This document shows positions 36,409-47,817 of a stretch of DNA of 64,000 nucleotides, piece after piece. The first letter of the stretch is position 1, and the number at the start of each line of letters is the position of its first letter. Position numbers and translations under genes: made by a program. The notes below the pieces were generated by a model that saw only the letters and a program-made list of their open reading frames with translations, had not been told where the DNA came from and made no database searches. Source of the DNA: Halichoerus grypus (lineage: Eukaryota; Chordata; Mammalia; Carnivora; Phocidae); assembly GCF_964656455.1 (NCBI RefSeq), contig NC_135712.1, positions 94,216,294 through 94,280,293 of the forward strand. The letters are read 5' to 3'.

Positions 36409-37060
36409 AAAATAATGAGAAATTATATAGTTATGAATTGGTATCTTGGAAATCCATCCAAACTTCCTTTAGGAAGATGGGTCTATTTATAACATCCCCC
36501 ATGAAAGCAACCTTTGACCTGGTTTCCCAAAGAAAAGCTGAGGGTTCTCTGTGTGAAATGCAATCACTGCATCGTCATATCATCAAGGAGGCAAGATGCT
36601 TCCTATCCCATGTATCTCAAGAAAGGAAGAACTGGTATACTTGATAAAGGGAGCCCTCAAGACAGATTTTTTTTTTTTTTCTTTTCTTTTCAACACAAAA
36701 AGAGAACCTCTGAGAAAGGCCAAAATGGCAGATTGAAGTAACAAAGGTCTGGGCTAGGGGGAAATGCGGTGACTATGTGCACAAATTAGTGGCTTCTGAG
36801 AAAAGGTAGCTGCCTCCAGACACCAAAGAAGCTTTCTGTAAAATGAGAGGTAAATTCAAAGAGAACATTTGTATAACCTATAAAGAGGCCCCTGAAGTAA
36901 TTCTTCCTTGACAGAAAATGCTTTGGAGTGGAGGAAGACAACTCAAAAATGTAATTAAGTTGAGCTCTTTAGCAGTTTTTAATCTTCTTTTATTTGGGCT
37001 TTTCTTTGTTTAGTTTTATTGTATTTAATCAACTCCATGTTTCACAAATGTTTTTGATCC

Positions 37061-37094
37061 ACATAAGATTATATGACACATAAGATTATATGAC
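37061..37094. repeat. Perfect 17-bp tandem duplication
   Basis: The unit acataagattatatgac occurs at 37061-37077 and again at 37078-37094 without mismatch. The perfect match suggests a recent replication-slippage event. Confidence 0.95.
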
Positions 37095-39207
37095 ATGAAA
37101 AAAATTCATAGCTGAAGGAATAGAGAATCCATACAATGGATTAGAAAACAGTCTCATGTTAATATGATTGAAAGCACAATGGTACCTGGTTGCAGAGGCT
37201 TCTGGGATATGGAAGATCTCACACTTGTGAGTGCTTTTTCCAGGGCATAAAGAGAGTAGCTGCCTTAGCCAAATCCCTGAGAGGCCCAGCTTTTAATAGG
37301 AGGGCCCTAGTCAGTTCAGTGGTCCCCTTTCACCTCGAAGGACCCTCCCAGAACTCCCTGTCTGGTGACCTCCAGTGATCTGAAGTCGTATCCTCCACCT
37401 CGCTGTGGATCCAGGATTAAGGCTTTCCAGTCCCTGGAAGGTCTGATCCGAAGGCCAAGCAGGGGGTGCCATGGCCAATGGAGAAGGTAATTTCTGAGCC
37501 GTTGCTTTCCAGGTTTTTTTTGTTAGGATGCTCTTGTAGCTTCTCTGGTGTCTGGTCTGACTGCCTCTCCACATGCCTGGTTGCGTGGTCACCAACCATT
37601 TCACAGGCGTGGGTGGCACTTTCTAGCTAAGCATGTCAAATCCTCTTGTGGACTAAGGAAGCCCTTCAGCTCCTTACAAGGGGCTGGTAAGGTTGGCAGT
37701 TTCTTTAACAAGAAGAGCAGATTTTTATGGAACCCCTCTGGAAGATTTTACTATAAGTCAACGGACCATTGACCAGGAAGCCAGAACCAGCATTTTCAAG
37801 CCAGTGCAGTTAACACTCACATATATGTGAGCGTGAAAAGCTGGGGCCATATAATCAGCATGTATTTTATCAAGTGACGTTGTGTTACATTTAAAAACAC
37901 TGAATAACATCTTCACTATGTCCAATGTTATCACACTCAGTGAGCCAAAATGTTAGTGTGTAGTGTGAGCTCCACGAGTGGCCCAGTTCAGGATTTAAAA
38001 GGTGTGTTTGAGTTAAGAACATAAAAAAACCTTAAACTTTTAAAACTGCAGACTATTGTATCCTTCTAACTCCAGAACGGCTCTGTCTAATGCTGTCCAA
38101 CTTGGCAATAAAAACAAAATGAAGAAAGCCGAAACACTTTTAGACTCACACCAAGTATGCAGTATTTCAGTCTGACAGGATTATTCCTTGGCTGGAGTGA
38201 CTTATGTTGGAAAGGGAAGTTTGCATGGAAATGCCTTTGAGGTTAATTGTAATGTCATTAGTGTGATGCTATAATCACATCTCTGAATTTCCTTCATAAA
38301 TTTCTCTTCTATTTTTATCCTGTTTTTATTTTTAATATACTACTTTCTTGAAAAAGTCTACTATAGACTTACAAAAATACACCCCTCTTTTTTTTAAGCC
38401 TCTTGAAAAACTGGTCTCTACATAAATTATAGTTTAAAAGAGCATGGTGATCTGTCCTCTACTACTTTTCAGTTCCCTTTTATTCCTTGCTCCTAACCTC
38501 CCCCTGCACAACGAATGATTTTAAATGATCAGAGGCAAGGGGCAGCAGGTATTGCACTGAGGTTAGGAGAAAGAAGTCACGTGTGAGGATTTCCATTACG
38601 ACTTCCCACTATAGTATCACCAGAGATATGGCTAAACCACCATAGATAATTCTTTTTAAGAAAATCGTCTGTTTAGCCAAATCTGTGGTAGATTTGTGGC
38701 ACAGACTACAGTGGAGGAGGAACTCAGTCAAAACCACAGAAATTGCTCAGGAACGCTGCGAGATTGTTCTAATCAGATTGCTTCAAGCTACTTTGGTTGT
38801 TGTCAGTCTTCTCTGTGGTGACGGAAGCACAAGGGCTTGTCACTGGGTTCTCTGGCGTTCCCAGCATTGTCTGCTCCCTTGACCTTTGAATCCATTTGTC
38901 TCAATTGTTCTTGAGGTCTGGGAGAAAGAATCTCAGATGAGAAAACCATTGTTCCCACCGGGGACACCGCTCCAAACCTACCCTTTGTTTTGGGCTCACT
39001 TTCAGAGTGACGAAGTCCCAAGTTTGGCAGGACTGCCCCCTCTTGCCCCCTGCATGCTGACTCCCACTTCTGGAAATGTATCTTGAATGTGCTTCATCGT
39101 GAAATACTCTCACGTTTCCAATCTTGTTTCTTTTTCAAGACAAGCTATTTTATCTCATGGCTTGCACAGTTCTGCATCTATATCAATAATTCTTTTCACT
39201 GATGTCT

Positions 39208-39236
39208 CCCCCTTCCCCACCCCCGACCCCCGCCCC
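39208..39236 (-). repeat. G-quadruplex candidate (minus strand)
   Basis: The plus strand has five C-runs of 5, 4, 5, 5 and 4 (39208-39212, 39215-39218, 39220-39224, 39227-39231, 39233-39236) separated by TT, A, GA and G. The minus strand therefore carries five G-runs with one- or two-nt loops, well inside the usual definition of a stable quadruplex. The plus strand is a potential i-motif. Confidence 0.85.
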
Positions 39237-40344
39237 ATTTCCTGGGCAAAAGGCTACGTCTAGCCTGCTAGTCAGAAAGGGCAACACTTTCACTCAAGTT
39301 GCTAAGGGAGTGGATCTTAAGTTTTCACTGCTCAGGTGTGCTCTTTTATCATCCTTCTTGGAGTCACAGCCTGTTCATGACATCCCTGTCCCCATAGCCA
39401 GAAAACCAATTGCACTAATACCTATCAGTTCTTTTGTCTGATACAGAGAAATGACAATCTGTACAGAATTTCTCAGTTAGAAACCTTTATTTACCCAATA
39501 GGCAAGTTTACCCATTTGGCAAATACATTTCTAGTTTAGGAAAAACTGGATATTGTACCAAAACAGAATTTTGTACCAAAATCACAACAAGTATGGGACA
39601 GAATTTTTTAAAAGAATTGTAAAGGTCAGAATCCATTTATATGTGCTCTCTCTCTCTCCCTTTCTCTCTGCGTCTAACTTATAATCAAGTATTACAAAAA
39701 GAACTTGCATTTTGTTTTGTTTTTTTTTCGGTCATGAGAATTTTTAAAAACTTATGTTGTTCTGTAAAAACTATCTAGTCCTTATTCCCATTAGTAAATG
39801 ATTGCTGATATTAGTAGTGTGTATGGTCTTAACCTCCTACCTCCTTTCCCTGGCAATCCATCACCACGGGCTATTTTATAAGATAGAATAGTGAGTTTTA
39901 CTAAATAGTTCAAATAATCTTTTTCCAAGAGGGAAGCTGCAGTGTCCAGGCAGGGACACACAGTCAAGAGACTAAAGACTGATAATGTTAGGTCCCTCTT
40001 ACACGGAGGGCAGGGGTTCCCTTTTATGGTCTATGAACATCTTCTCTCAAATTGAACGACCTCATCCATTCTCCTGCTCATTGCCATGTATACAACAAAA
40101 CAAAAACTTTCTTTGGTAAATGGGGGGAAATAGAACTGCTTTTAGTGCAGTTCGGAGTGTAGCACAAATCAGTGAAACTCCTGCAGTCGTTAAGAACTTT
40201 GTGTAAGATCTCTATATGTGAACCCTGGAGAACTACTTTGAGGCCCCTTTCCATTACTGATCATTGCATATAATCTCTTGAATAAAAAGACTACATCTGC
40301 ATTATATGTAAATGTCTGAAGGGAAAAAAATGTAGTTCAATCCA

Positions 40345-40480
40345 GTGTTAGTTTTATGACCTTGGGCGAGTTATCTAAATTCTCTATGACTCGATTCCCT
40401 CATGTATAAAATGGGGAGAATAACTGCACCTCCTTGGCACATAGTAGATGCTTGGTGTTAGCTCTAGGCATGGACCGCGT
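40345..40480 (+). mobile_element. MIR SINE fragment
   Basis: The text 'ttatgaccttgggcgagtta', 'attccctcatgtataaaatg', 'gggagaataactgcacctcc' and 'ttggcacatagtagatgctt' matches the plus-strand MIR consensus from the core to the 3' end. Confidence 0.9.
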
Positions 40481-40904
40481 ATGGAGAAATGACAGAAAGG
40501 TTCAGGAAATAAAATTTATGTAACTCGTGACATTTAAATAGATAAAAGACTTTACATGTACTTCTCACACATTGCTTTAGTCATCGTTATAATAGATCTA
40601 GAAAAAGAAAGACCCTAAAGGACCATGGTTCCTGTAGGAAATCACACTGTGCTTCCATCCCTTATTCTTTCTTATCCAAGTGAAGTTAGCAACAATGATT
40701 CCCTTAATGGGTTCATGGTAACCCATAATGTTCATTTCACTCTCCTTGCACTTGGATTAAAAAAGAAGTGTGGAGCAGGGGTGGTGGGGAGGGGGCGCAC
40801 CTTGAAGAGAACAAGGAGATAATGGGCCATCTAGGGCAATGCATGATGGAATGTGTGCTCAGAAATTGTTAATTTAATGAGTGGATGAGAAGAGACAATG
40901 GAAG

Positions 40905-41094
40905 TGGGGTACCTGGGTGGCTCAGTTGGTTAAGCATCTGCCTTCGGCTCAGGTCATAATCCCAGGGTCCTGGGATCGAGTCCAACATCAGGTTCCCTGT
41001 TCAGCGGGGAGTCTGCTTCTCCTGCTCCCTCTGCTGCTCCCCACTGCTCGTGCTTGCTCTCTCTCTCTCTCAAATAAATAAAATCTTAAAATAA
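40905..41094 (+). mobile_element. SINEC (Can-SINE), full length, with target-site duplication
   Basis: Begins 'tggggtacctgggtggctca' with the tRNA-derived head (A-box-like tggctcagttggttaag, B-box-like gggatcgagtcc). It continues through 'tgttcagcggggagtctgct', a CT-rich block and the tail 'caaataaataaaatctta'. The flanks gagacaatggaag (before) and gaggcaatggaag (after, ending at 41109) form a 13-bp duplication with one mismatch. Low divergence places this insertion on the carnivore lineage. Confidence 0.97.
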
Positions 41095-43554
41095 GAGAGG
41101 CAATGGAAGATTACATGTTGAAATCAAGTGCCCTTTAGCAATTTCCCCTTTTTTATCTCACATACTTTTTGGAGCCATGTCCATTGTATCTCCTAATTTT
41201 TTTACCAATCTGTGGCCCTTCATGAAATGGTTTTAGGGTAAACCACTTAATATTTCATATGCATCTATAGGGTACCCTTGGGTACAGATCCTTTTTTTTT
41301 TTTTGAGTTTGGTATTTTACATTTGGGAAGGATACAGCTAAGACCACTAGCCTGGAGCTTTTTTCTCTCCCACTTGCTTCAAAAATACAAGCAATCTTCC
41401 CTACACGTGTTGACCCGGTTCAACCTGCTCCATCCTCAGTGGTTTGGAGATGGTGAAGTCCAGGCATGTACTTCTAAGCAGCTGGGCCAGTAGAATCTTT
41501 CCTTAGTTAACATTAGCTCTTAACATACAGATTATGGGATATTGAAAATGAAATCCCATTATCTCTCCACTTATATTTAGAACACATTTTGAATTTTCCC
41601 CATGGTTTATATATTCTTAATATTAGATAGTAGTGTGGATTTCATGCTAAAATTCACATTGATACTGAATGGTACCATTTCTCTATAAAACTCATTTTAA
41701 AGTCTTCCAAATTTGTTAAGATTTGTCAATATTATCTCTGTCTTGATTTACCTGAATACTGTGTTCATTTAAGTTAAGCAAACATTTAAGTATGTGAAAA
41801 TCTGACCAATGTATTTAACAGACTTTGCGAACTTTTTTTTTTTTATAAAACTTGGTTTTGGAAAATACACCCATACATTTTGCCAAGAACTTGCCCCTTA
41901 ATGTTTAATCTTGTGGCTTTCAGGGGAAATCTAATTTGTATCCTTCGTTTATGCTCAACTCAACAGATTGTTGCACTGTTAGCCAAGTGCTGGATGGCCT
42001 TACAGCCCATGGGACTTTTCAGGTTTCTTGATTCTCTGTAGGCCCCACTGCCTTGCTTCTGGATCCCTGGTGGATCACAAATTTCATACATTTTAAACTC
42101 AGTCCAGCTATTTTAAAATTAAGTCACACTGTAAACAATGGGCTATCTCAGTATTTGCAGGGGTTGGGGAATTAAATTTCTCTCCCTTCATCCTATCCCC
42201 AGTGGCCTCACTCTGTTTTTGCTGTGAGGTTTGTTGGGGCAGATGGGAATATGATGGCTGAGGAGAGGGTTTTCCACTGAAGTGACTGACTCAGGGTAGA
42301 ATGGGGCTTTTCTGTGTGTGGATGACAGTGAGGTGTTACATGTACTGGGACTAGGTTTGGAGAGCTTCTCCCTCAAGCCCTTCAAGCAATAAACCAACTC
42401 ACTTGGGCTTTCATTGTTCGAAGAACACCTGACTCTTCGCCATTGCTTTGAGTTTCCATCCACTCACCTCTTATTCACACGCTTCATCACTGCCAAGCCT
42501 TTGTGTTCCCACAGACACTCCTTTGCCAGTCTAAAACATAGATAGCTATACTGTTGGTGGAGAGGGATAGAGGGGAAGGAAGACTTACAATGGGCCCTGT
42601 GGGAGCTGACATTCTTCGTCTTCTCTTAGATTATCCTCCCCCTTAGTCTCTAAGCTACTTCCCATCATGCTTCTTAGTATAGCTATCCCACCGCATCCTA
42701 GATGCAAAGGCCCAGAGTTGGTGTGCATGGTTTGGTTTTTGTCTCTGAAATATAGCCTTTCAGTGTTTGGGGGCAAAGACTTGGTATTCCTGGTACCTAA
42801 GGGGCCTTGTCTTTTTTCTACAAGTATCTGTGTTTGAAAAAAAAAAAAAAAAAAAAAAGAATAACTGGGAAGAACCCTAGGGCACAGTAATCCAATAGAG
42901 CAATCCAGACGCTCAGAAGAAAAATTAAGAGTCGCTGTTTTTCTTTTTCTTGAGAGGAGCTTCTGGGTTTTATACCTGGCTGGACTTCCAGGTCTCTCTC
43001 AGTGTTTTCTTTCCTATGCCCAGACCTTCCCTTACCCCCCTCCCCTACCACACCCTCCATTTCTGCTGTTTTGCTTCCCTTGGCCTTACCCTACGCTGCT
43101 GGAGGTCCTACCCTAGGAGGAGTCACTACCAGTGGGGTGGAACTTCAAGGAAGAGAGAAAGGCTATAGAGTCTTAAGCAAAAGAGGTGCAGCTTCTGACA
43201 TCCAGAGTAAAGCATGAATAGCTTTTCCAATGTACTTATTGTTGAATCAAGTGTTTGCATACTATAGTATTATTACTACTAGTAATAGATTCCTTGTTCT
43301 GTTATGGCGCAACTGTATTTCCTTGTCACGTCAAATATTCCTATGATGTACCATGTGTCATACTGTTTCTAAGGGAAAAGGAGTTATAATCTCCAAGCAA
43401 TAAATAGATAGTGAATTTAGGCAATCTACCCTATCTTTTAATTGGGAGATATTTCGTCCCCAGACCTCATATTAAAAATATAGGACTTTGAATATGAAAT
43501 TTTCCAGTACAGAAGCATGGATCCTTATAGCCATTCTTCTACCACAGAATCAGT
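41095..43554. other. Single-copy non-coding DNA with homopolymers
   Basis: No gene is supported. Contains T13 (41292-41304) and A22 (42837-42858) runs that are not attached to a recognisable retroposon. The 42550-43200 part is GC-richer and has short overlapping frames on both strands without family resemblance. Confidence 0.45.
43029..43055 (-). repeat. Weaker G-quadruplex candidate (minus strand)
   Basis: Plus-strand C-runs of 3, 6, 4 and 3 (43029-43031, 43035-43040, 43042-43045, 43053-43055) with loops of 3, 1 and 7 nt satisfy the four-run definition on the complementary strand. Confidence 0.6.
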
Positions 43555-43640
43555 GATTACCATATCCAGTCCCACCATTTTATAGATGGAGAAATTGAGG
43601 CCTGGAATGGTGAAGTCTTGTCTTCTCTGATTCCTTAATA
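43555..43640 (-). mobile_element. MIR SINE fragment, reverse orientation
   Basis: The phrase 'ccattttatagatggagaaa' followed by 'ttgaggcctggaatggtgaa' matches the reverse-complement MIR core (cattttacagatgaggaaac, tgaggcccagagaggttaag). Confidence 0.7.
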
Positions 43641-43734
43641 TTCCCTGGCTTTGCATTTTCTTTAAAAAAAAAAATGTAAAAAAATCTAATTGTTCCATGG
43701 AAGAAGGCTCCACTCATTCTTAATGGAATTTCTT

Positions 43735-44425
43735 TTTATTCAATTTTGTGGTGTCCACAACAAGATTATAAAAACAATAATTTGATTTAGAAATCTTTCC
43801 AGCTTCAGCAAGGTTACTTCGCGGAGTTGTAGATAAATGACCAGAAGAAAACTTCACAAAATTAGCGTTTACACTTAATCTGGCAACGAGCTATAATTTG
43901 ATTGGTAAAAAATTCATTTGGTGTACCTCTGGCCCTTTGCTGCTGGATAATGAAAATTTATATCTGCGTTTCAGACATCTGGGGAGGACCTGACAGCTTT
44001 GGGGCCGGATGAAAGATGATGTCACACTGACCCCTGTCAGCGTTTCCTCACAGACTGGTTACCCAAAACCCAACAGCAGTCACACTTTTTTTTTTCTCCC
44101 TGCCAGAGCAGACTCTCATTTTATTTTGGAAGGTTAATGACACTGTAAATCTAATAGGCCATTTTAGTGCCATCATGTGGATATTAAAAAACCATGTGAC
44201 CAGTCAGGGCACCATATGTGGGGTTCGCTGTTGTCTAATGACAGGAATAAGAGGCTGTAACAAGGCGCTGAGGGCAGCCAATGTTTGGAATTAATTTCAA
44301 AACCGTAGGTACCTTTAAACTAATTTGGAATCTCTGCTAATGATTATTGCTTGCCATTTCAATTACGTTTGCTTTAATAAGCTAGCTAATATTGGGTAAT
44401 GATGGACCCCAGAAAATTCTTCCTT
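43735..44425. promoter_or_regulatory. Candidate conserved developmental enhancer block
   Basis: About 690 nt without repeat resemblance, dense in developmental transcription-factor motif cores. These include a MEIS-type TGACAGCT (43991-43998), a ctgac-ccct-gtcag inverted repeat (44027-44040), TGATGTCA (about 44017-44024) and a series of homeodomain-type cores in 44330-44405 (ctaatgatta, caattacg, agctaatatt, gtaatgat). This is the most enhancer-like single-copy stretch in the window by eye. Conservation is not demonstrable from one sequence, and the edges are arbitrary. Confidence 0.35.
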
Positions 44426-44461
44426 CCTTATAAATGTATCAGTAACTCATATTCTGTGGAG

Positions 44462-44700
44462 CAGCACTGACCAGTAGAACTTTCCGTGGTGATGGAAATA
44501 TTCTCTGCCTGTGCTGTCCAGTTAAGTAGCCTCTAGCTACATGTGGCTATTGGGCACTTGAAATATGGCTCTGGGAAATCGTGGCCTGAGAAAATGCATG
44601 TTTAAATTTAATTAATTAAATTAATAAATTTAAATAGTGACATGTGGTTAGTGGTTGCCATTTGGGGTAGCACATCTATGGAGCAGCTAGAAGATAAGAC
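44462..44700. mobile_element. Non-autonomous DNA transposon (hAT-Charlie type)
   Basis: The text 'gcactgaccagtagaacttt', 'gcctctagctacatgtggct' and 'attgggcacttgaaatatgg', then an A/T core and the inverted 'acatgtggttagtggttgcc', matches a common mammalian element (consensus pattern gctgtccaatagaac, agccacatgtggctattgag). The left and right halves are inverted copies, as expected for such elements. The outermost right terminus is degenerate and I cannot name the subfamily safely. Confidence 0.75.
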
Positions 44701-44739
44701 TAGAATTACCAGAAAACAACAACAACTGAAGCACTTTAC

Positions 44740-44880
44740 TCAGGCTTCTAGTCTGTCTTCGACTAGTGCCAAGCTACTTGGTGACACAGATGAAGTCTGA
44801 TTTATCTTTGTATCCCTTATAATGCCTTTGTAAAGAGTCAAAATATGTATCACAAAGGAGTGGATAAATGAATGAGTGTA
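44740..44880 (+). mobile_element. Possible L2 3' fragment
   Basis: The phrases 'gatttatctttgtatccctt' and 'gtggataaatgaatgagtg' faintly resemble the L2 3' UTR end. The match is weak and the middle motif (gcctggcacatag) is missing. Confidence 0.3.
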
Positions 44881-44926
44881 ATGAATAAAGGAAATGAATA
44901 AAGGAAATGGGTAATGAATAAAGGAA
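44881..44926. repeat. 13-bp tandem repeat, three copies
   Basis: The unit atgaataaaggaa occurs at 44881-44893, 44894-44906 and 44914-44926, with a 7-nt partial unit between the second and third copies. Confidence 0.9.
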
Positions 44927-45344
44927 AACAAGAAATTTAAGTGATTATTCTCATTTTAGCATTTTTTGCTGCCCAAACCATCCAAAGCCAGACCATGAGA
45001 CTTCCAGAAGCTGCCCGCTGAACCTCCCTGAAACATCTCTTTCAGCCCCTGGAGACCCCAAGGGCCCAAATGGCCAAAGGCCATGAACGAACAGTTTCCG
45101 GGCACATCATTCAGATCCTTGCACAGAAAGAAGTTGGGGAGGGAAGAAGCAGTTCTCTTTGCATAGCTGGATCATTGATTGTGTAGCCAGACAAAAGTAT
45201 GTAAAGAGAGACTGGAATAAATTGTGAATTTACTCGAAAATGTCATTTACTGAAGAGTTTTAAGTAACTAGTCATGACTGTTACCTAATGCTATCCTCAT
45301 AAAATTATGATGATGATAGTTATGATGATATAGTAATAATAATA

Positions 45345-45590
45345 ATTGTTAACACATTCACTGCATACTGTGTCAGAATTGATGCTGAATTCTATGCAAC
45401 GATTGATTATCTTATTTAAACCTCACAATACTATGAGATAGTCCTGGAACTTTCCCCATTTCACGGATGCAGAAAAAGAGGGAGAGTAAAGAGCTTGCTC
45501 AAGTTTATGCAGCTAGGAAAAGGCAGAAGTAGATTTTGAATCCAAACAGCTTAAAACTAGAATCTACACCAGTAAGCTTATTTTATTCTG
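45345..45590 (-). mobile_element. MIR SINE, reverse orientation
   Basis: The text 'tatttaaacctcacaatact', 'ccccatttcacggatgcaga', 'gagcttgctcaagtttatgc' and 'agcaggcagaagt'-like DNA ending 'gattttgaatccaaacagct' matches the reverse-complement MIR consensus over most of its length. Confidence 0.85.
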
Positions 45591-45614
45591 TCTTTCCTTA
45601 ATCTTCCTCTTTAG

Positions 45615-45850
45615 TCTCATTGATTTGTTCATTCAGCAAATATTTTTTGATCCCCAACTATGAGCCAGGCACTATCTAGACTCAGGTAATATACTAGCCA
45701 ACAAAACAGAAAAATATTTCTGCCTTCTTGGGCTTTGCCTTCTATTAGTAAGGACAGATAATAAACAAGTTAAAAATATGTAGCTTATTATATAGAAATA
45801 AATGCTAAGGAGAAAAAATAAAACAAAGAAGAAGAAAATGAAGTGCTAGC
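45615..45850 (+). mobile_element. Ancient LINE (L1M-type) 3' UTR fragment
   Basis: Motif order: 'tgttcattcagcaaatattt', 'caactatgagccaggcacta', 'ttctgccttcttgggctttg', 'aaggacagataataaacaag', then 'atagaaataaatgctaagga' followed by gaaaaaataaaac. The same series starts the longer element at 51.7 kb, so the two are copies of one family. Confidence 0.65.
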
Positions 45851-47817
45851 AGGTAGGGGACAGGTAGAAACTGTAGGTAAGTCTCACTTATCAGGTAATG
45901 TTGAGAAAAGAAGCAAATGAGCTTTATTTTCTAATTCTCCTTAAACCTCCTGATTTTTTTTCTTTTTTCGCCATAAAAAATGTGAGCTATAAATTTATGT
46001 TGTAATCTGGAGACGACCTTAAGATTTTTTTTTAAAGACTTGATCTAGAGTAATATTCACGTCCAGGCAGAACAATAGAAAACTCAGTACCTCTGCTTAT
46101 AAAATTATTTGCAAGTGACTCCTTTGATTCTGAGGACCTTGAGTGTTTGTTTTTATAGCAAGTGAGGAGAATGGGCTAAATCTTATAGGTGCTGCACAAA
46201 AGGCCATAGCAGTGCCACCGGAGGTACGGTGAACTACAGACCTGGCGGGTACAACACAACGCCAAGGGCTTGACAGAGCGCAGTCCCGGAGAGAAGCACA
46301 CTCACGTGCAGGGGCACGTGTGGGGTGGGGCAGGTGGCTGCTGGGGAAGGAGTAAGAAGAAATACACGGCTGAATTTGCATCCCCACCCAAACCCATTGG
46401 AACAATAAATTTAAATTCAATACTGCGCAACATGCTTGGTCAAAATAAAATTGTAAAAGTAATTACAGAGAGAACATTTAAATTCCCTGGAACGGAGTTA
46501 GGCAAGAAGTGTCAGGCTCTTTGCCTACTGGGTGCAGAAGGGTGAAATAAAAGCGGTGGTACAGACCTCATTCTGGAGTATCTGAGCACAAAATAGGAAC
46601 TTTTCCTAATCTGACCTGGGGGATTCCACAGGTTTTGGAAGTCAGTGTGTGAGACCTCAGGTTGTGGGCTTGATCTGAGAGACGCTCTGCCTCCCCCTGC
46701 CTCCCCCTGGGCGCATAGCACTCCTTGGGCCCTTAAAATACTCATTCCAATCAAAAGGGAAGTGTCCTTTTGTGATCCCTGGCATCACTTCCTGTTTTTC
46801 CTTGTAAACTTCCCACCCAAGTTGTGGTATTGTTGGGATCATTGCCTAAAGTAACTTTCCATTACATTGGCAGGTCACTAAGGCTTTAGTGCATGCACAC
46901 ACCTGATTTTAGTGTTCTCCATTAAGATTTAAAAGATTCACTACAAGTTAAATAACAGCCTTGCTCTTATGATCACTCCGTTGACAATTTTATCTTCTTA
47001 TATTAAAATGGTACTTTTTTCAGAATGTCACATTCTGTCACACATCTTTGATTAAATGGGTCATTTTTCTGGAACTTTCCTGAATTTATGGATTTTTAAA
47101 AAATAATTTATTTTAAAAGCACACCGTAGGACTCCTCTTTCCTTCGTCATTACAATAGAATTTCTCTTCTAGATCCTCAACCTACAAGCTGTATTATGAA
47201 AGCTTTAGCCTGCTGGCATGATTTATAGTGGTCAAATTGTTACTGTCATAAGCATTAACTTCACTCTACAGTTATTAAAAGAAAAAAGTATTTAATCAGA
47301 AACACTGAGAATTTAGGTTGTATAATGAAATTGTTGTCAGTGCCTGGGCCAGGCTGTAAAATACGGATTATGTTTGTGGGTGAGTGAGATAAACAACTCT
47401 ATGTTGGTATCTTTATAACTTTTCAATTACGGGCACTATATTTATTTTAAGTATTTCATGTCAGCGGTGGTGAGTTTACATTAATTGTGGACAATTTATT
47501 AAAAAGCTAAAGATTTTGCTACTTTATCTGGACTTGACCAGTATTGTTCTAGTTTATTACAAACCCCAAAGGTAACCCTATATCTGAATCTTTCCTGTTT
47601 TTGTTTTATACCTTCCGTGCATCCACAGAAGTATTTTACTGAAAATCAAAGGGAGACCCCAGGAAAATAAATACAGGTCTAGCTATAGTTTACTCACATA
47701 GGCAAGAGGTGAGAAATCTGATCTATGGAGATCAAATAGAAATGAGTAAGAGTCAAGTCGTGGTCAGTGCCTACTCTGGCCTCATGGTCCACATTGTTCT
47801 ATCATGAGTTTATCCTC
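45851..47817. other. Non-coding DNA with a GC/CpG-richer patch at 46.19-46.35 kb
   Basis: No gene is supported. The patch holds several CpG and a G-rich stretch (gggg, gggg, gggg, gggg within 46311-46345, loops 7, 1 and 12). The overlapping frames on both strands at 46.1-46.85 kb show no recognisable protein. Confidence 0.45.
46303..46320. promoter_or_regulatory. Tandem CACGTG E-boxes with 6-nt spacer
   Basis: CACGTG occurs at 46303-46308 and at 46315-46320 with the 6-nt spacer caggggg-type sequence (cagggg) between. Two E-boxes 6-7 nt apart form the known tandem arrangement favoured by CLOCK:BMAL1. MYC/MAX and USF also bind CACGTG. The surrounding GC-rich DNA fits an active regulatory site, but no transcript evidence exists here. 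Confidence 0.45.

Larger units (their letters stand above)
36409..40344. other. Single-copy non-coding DNA, GC-richer in places
   Basis: No gene is supported. The 37190-37780 part is relatively GC-rich with overlapping short frames on both strands. None is recognisable, and the overlap argues against coding. A CT microsatellite lies at 39648-39669. A T-run lies at about 36667-36680. The tandem duplication and the G-quadruplex tract are listed separately. Confidence 0.45.

Noticed and set aside
37311..37620. Overlapping plus and minus frames in a GC-richer stretch as a possible exon
   Set aside because: Frames overlap on both strands, have low-complexity composition, and no family or splice context was found.
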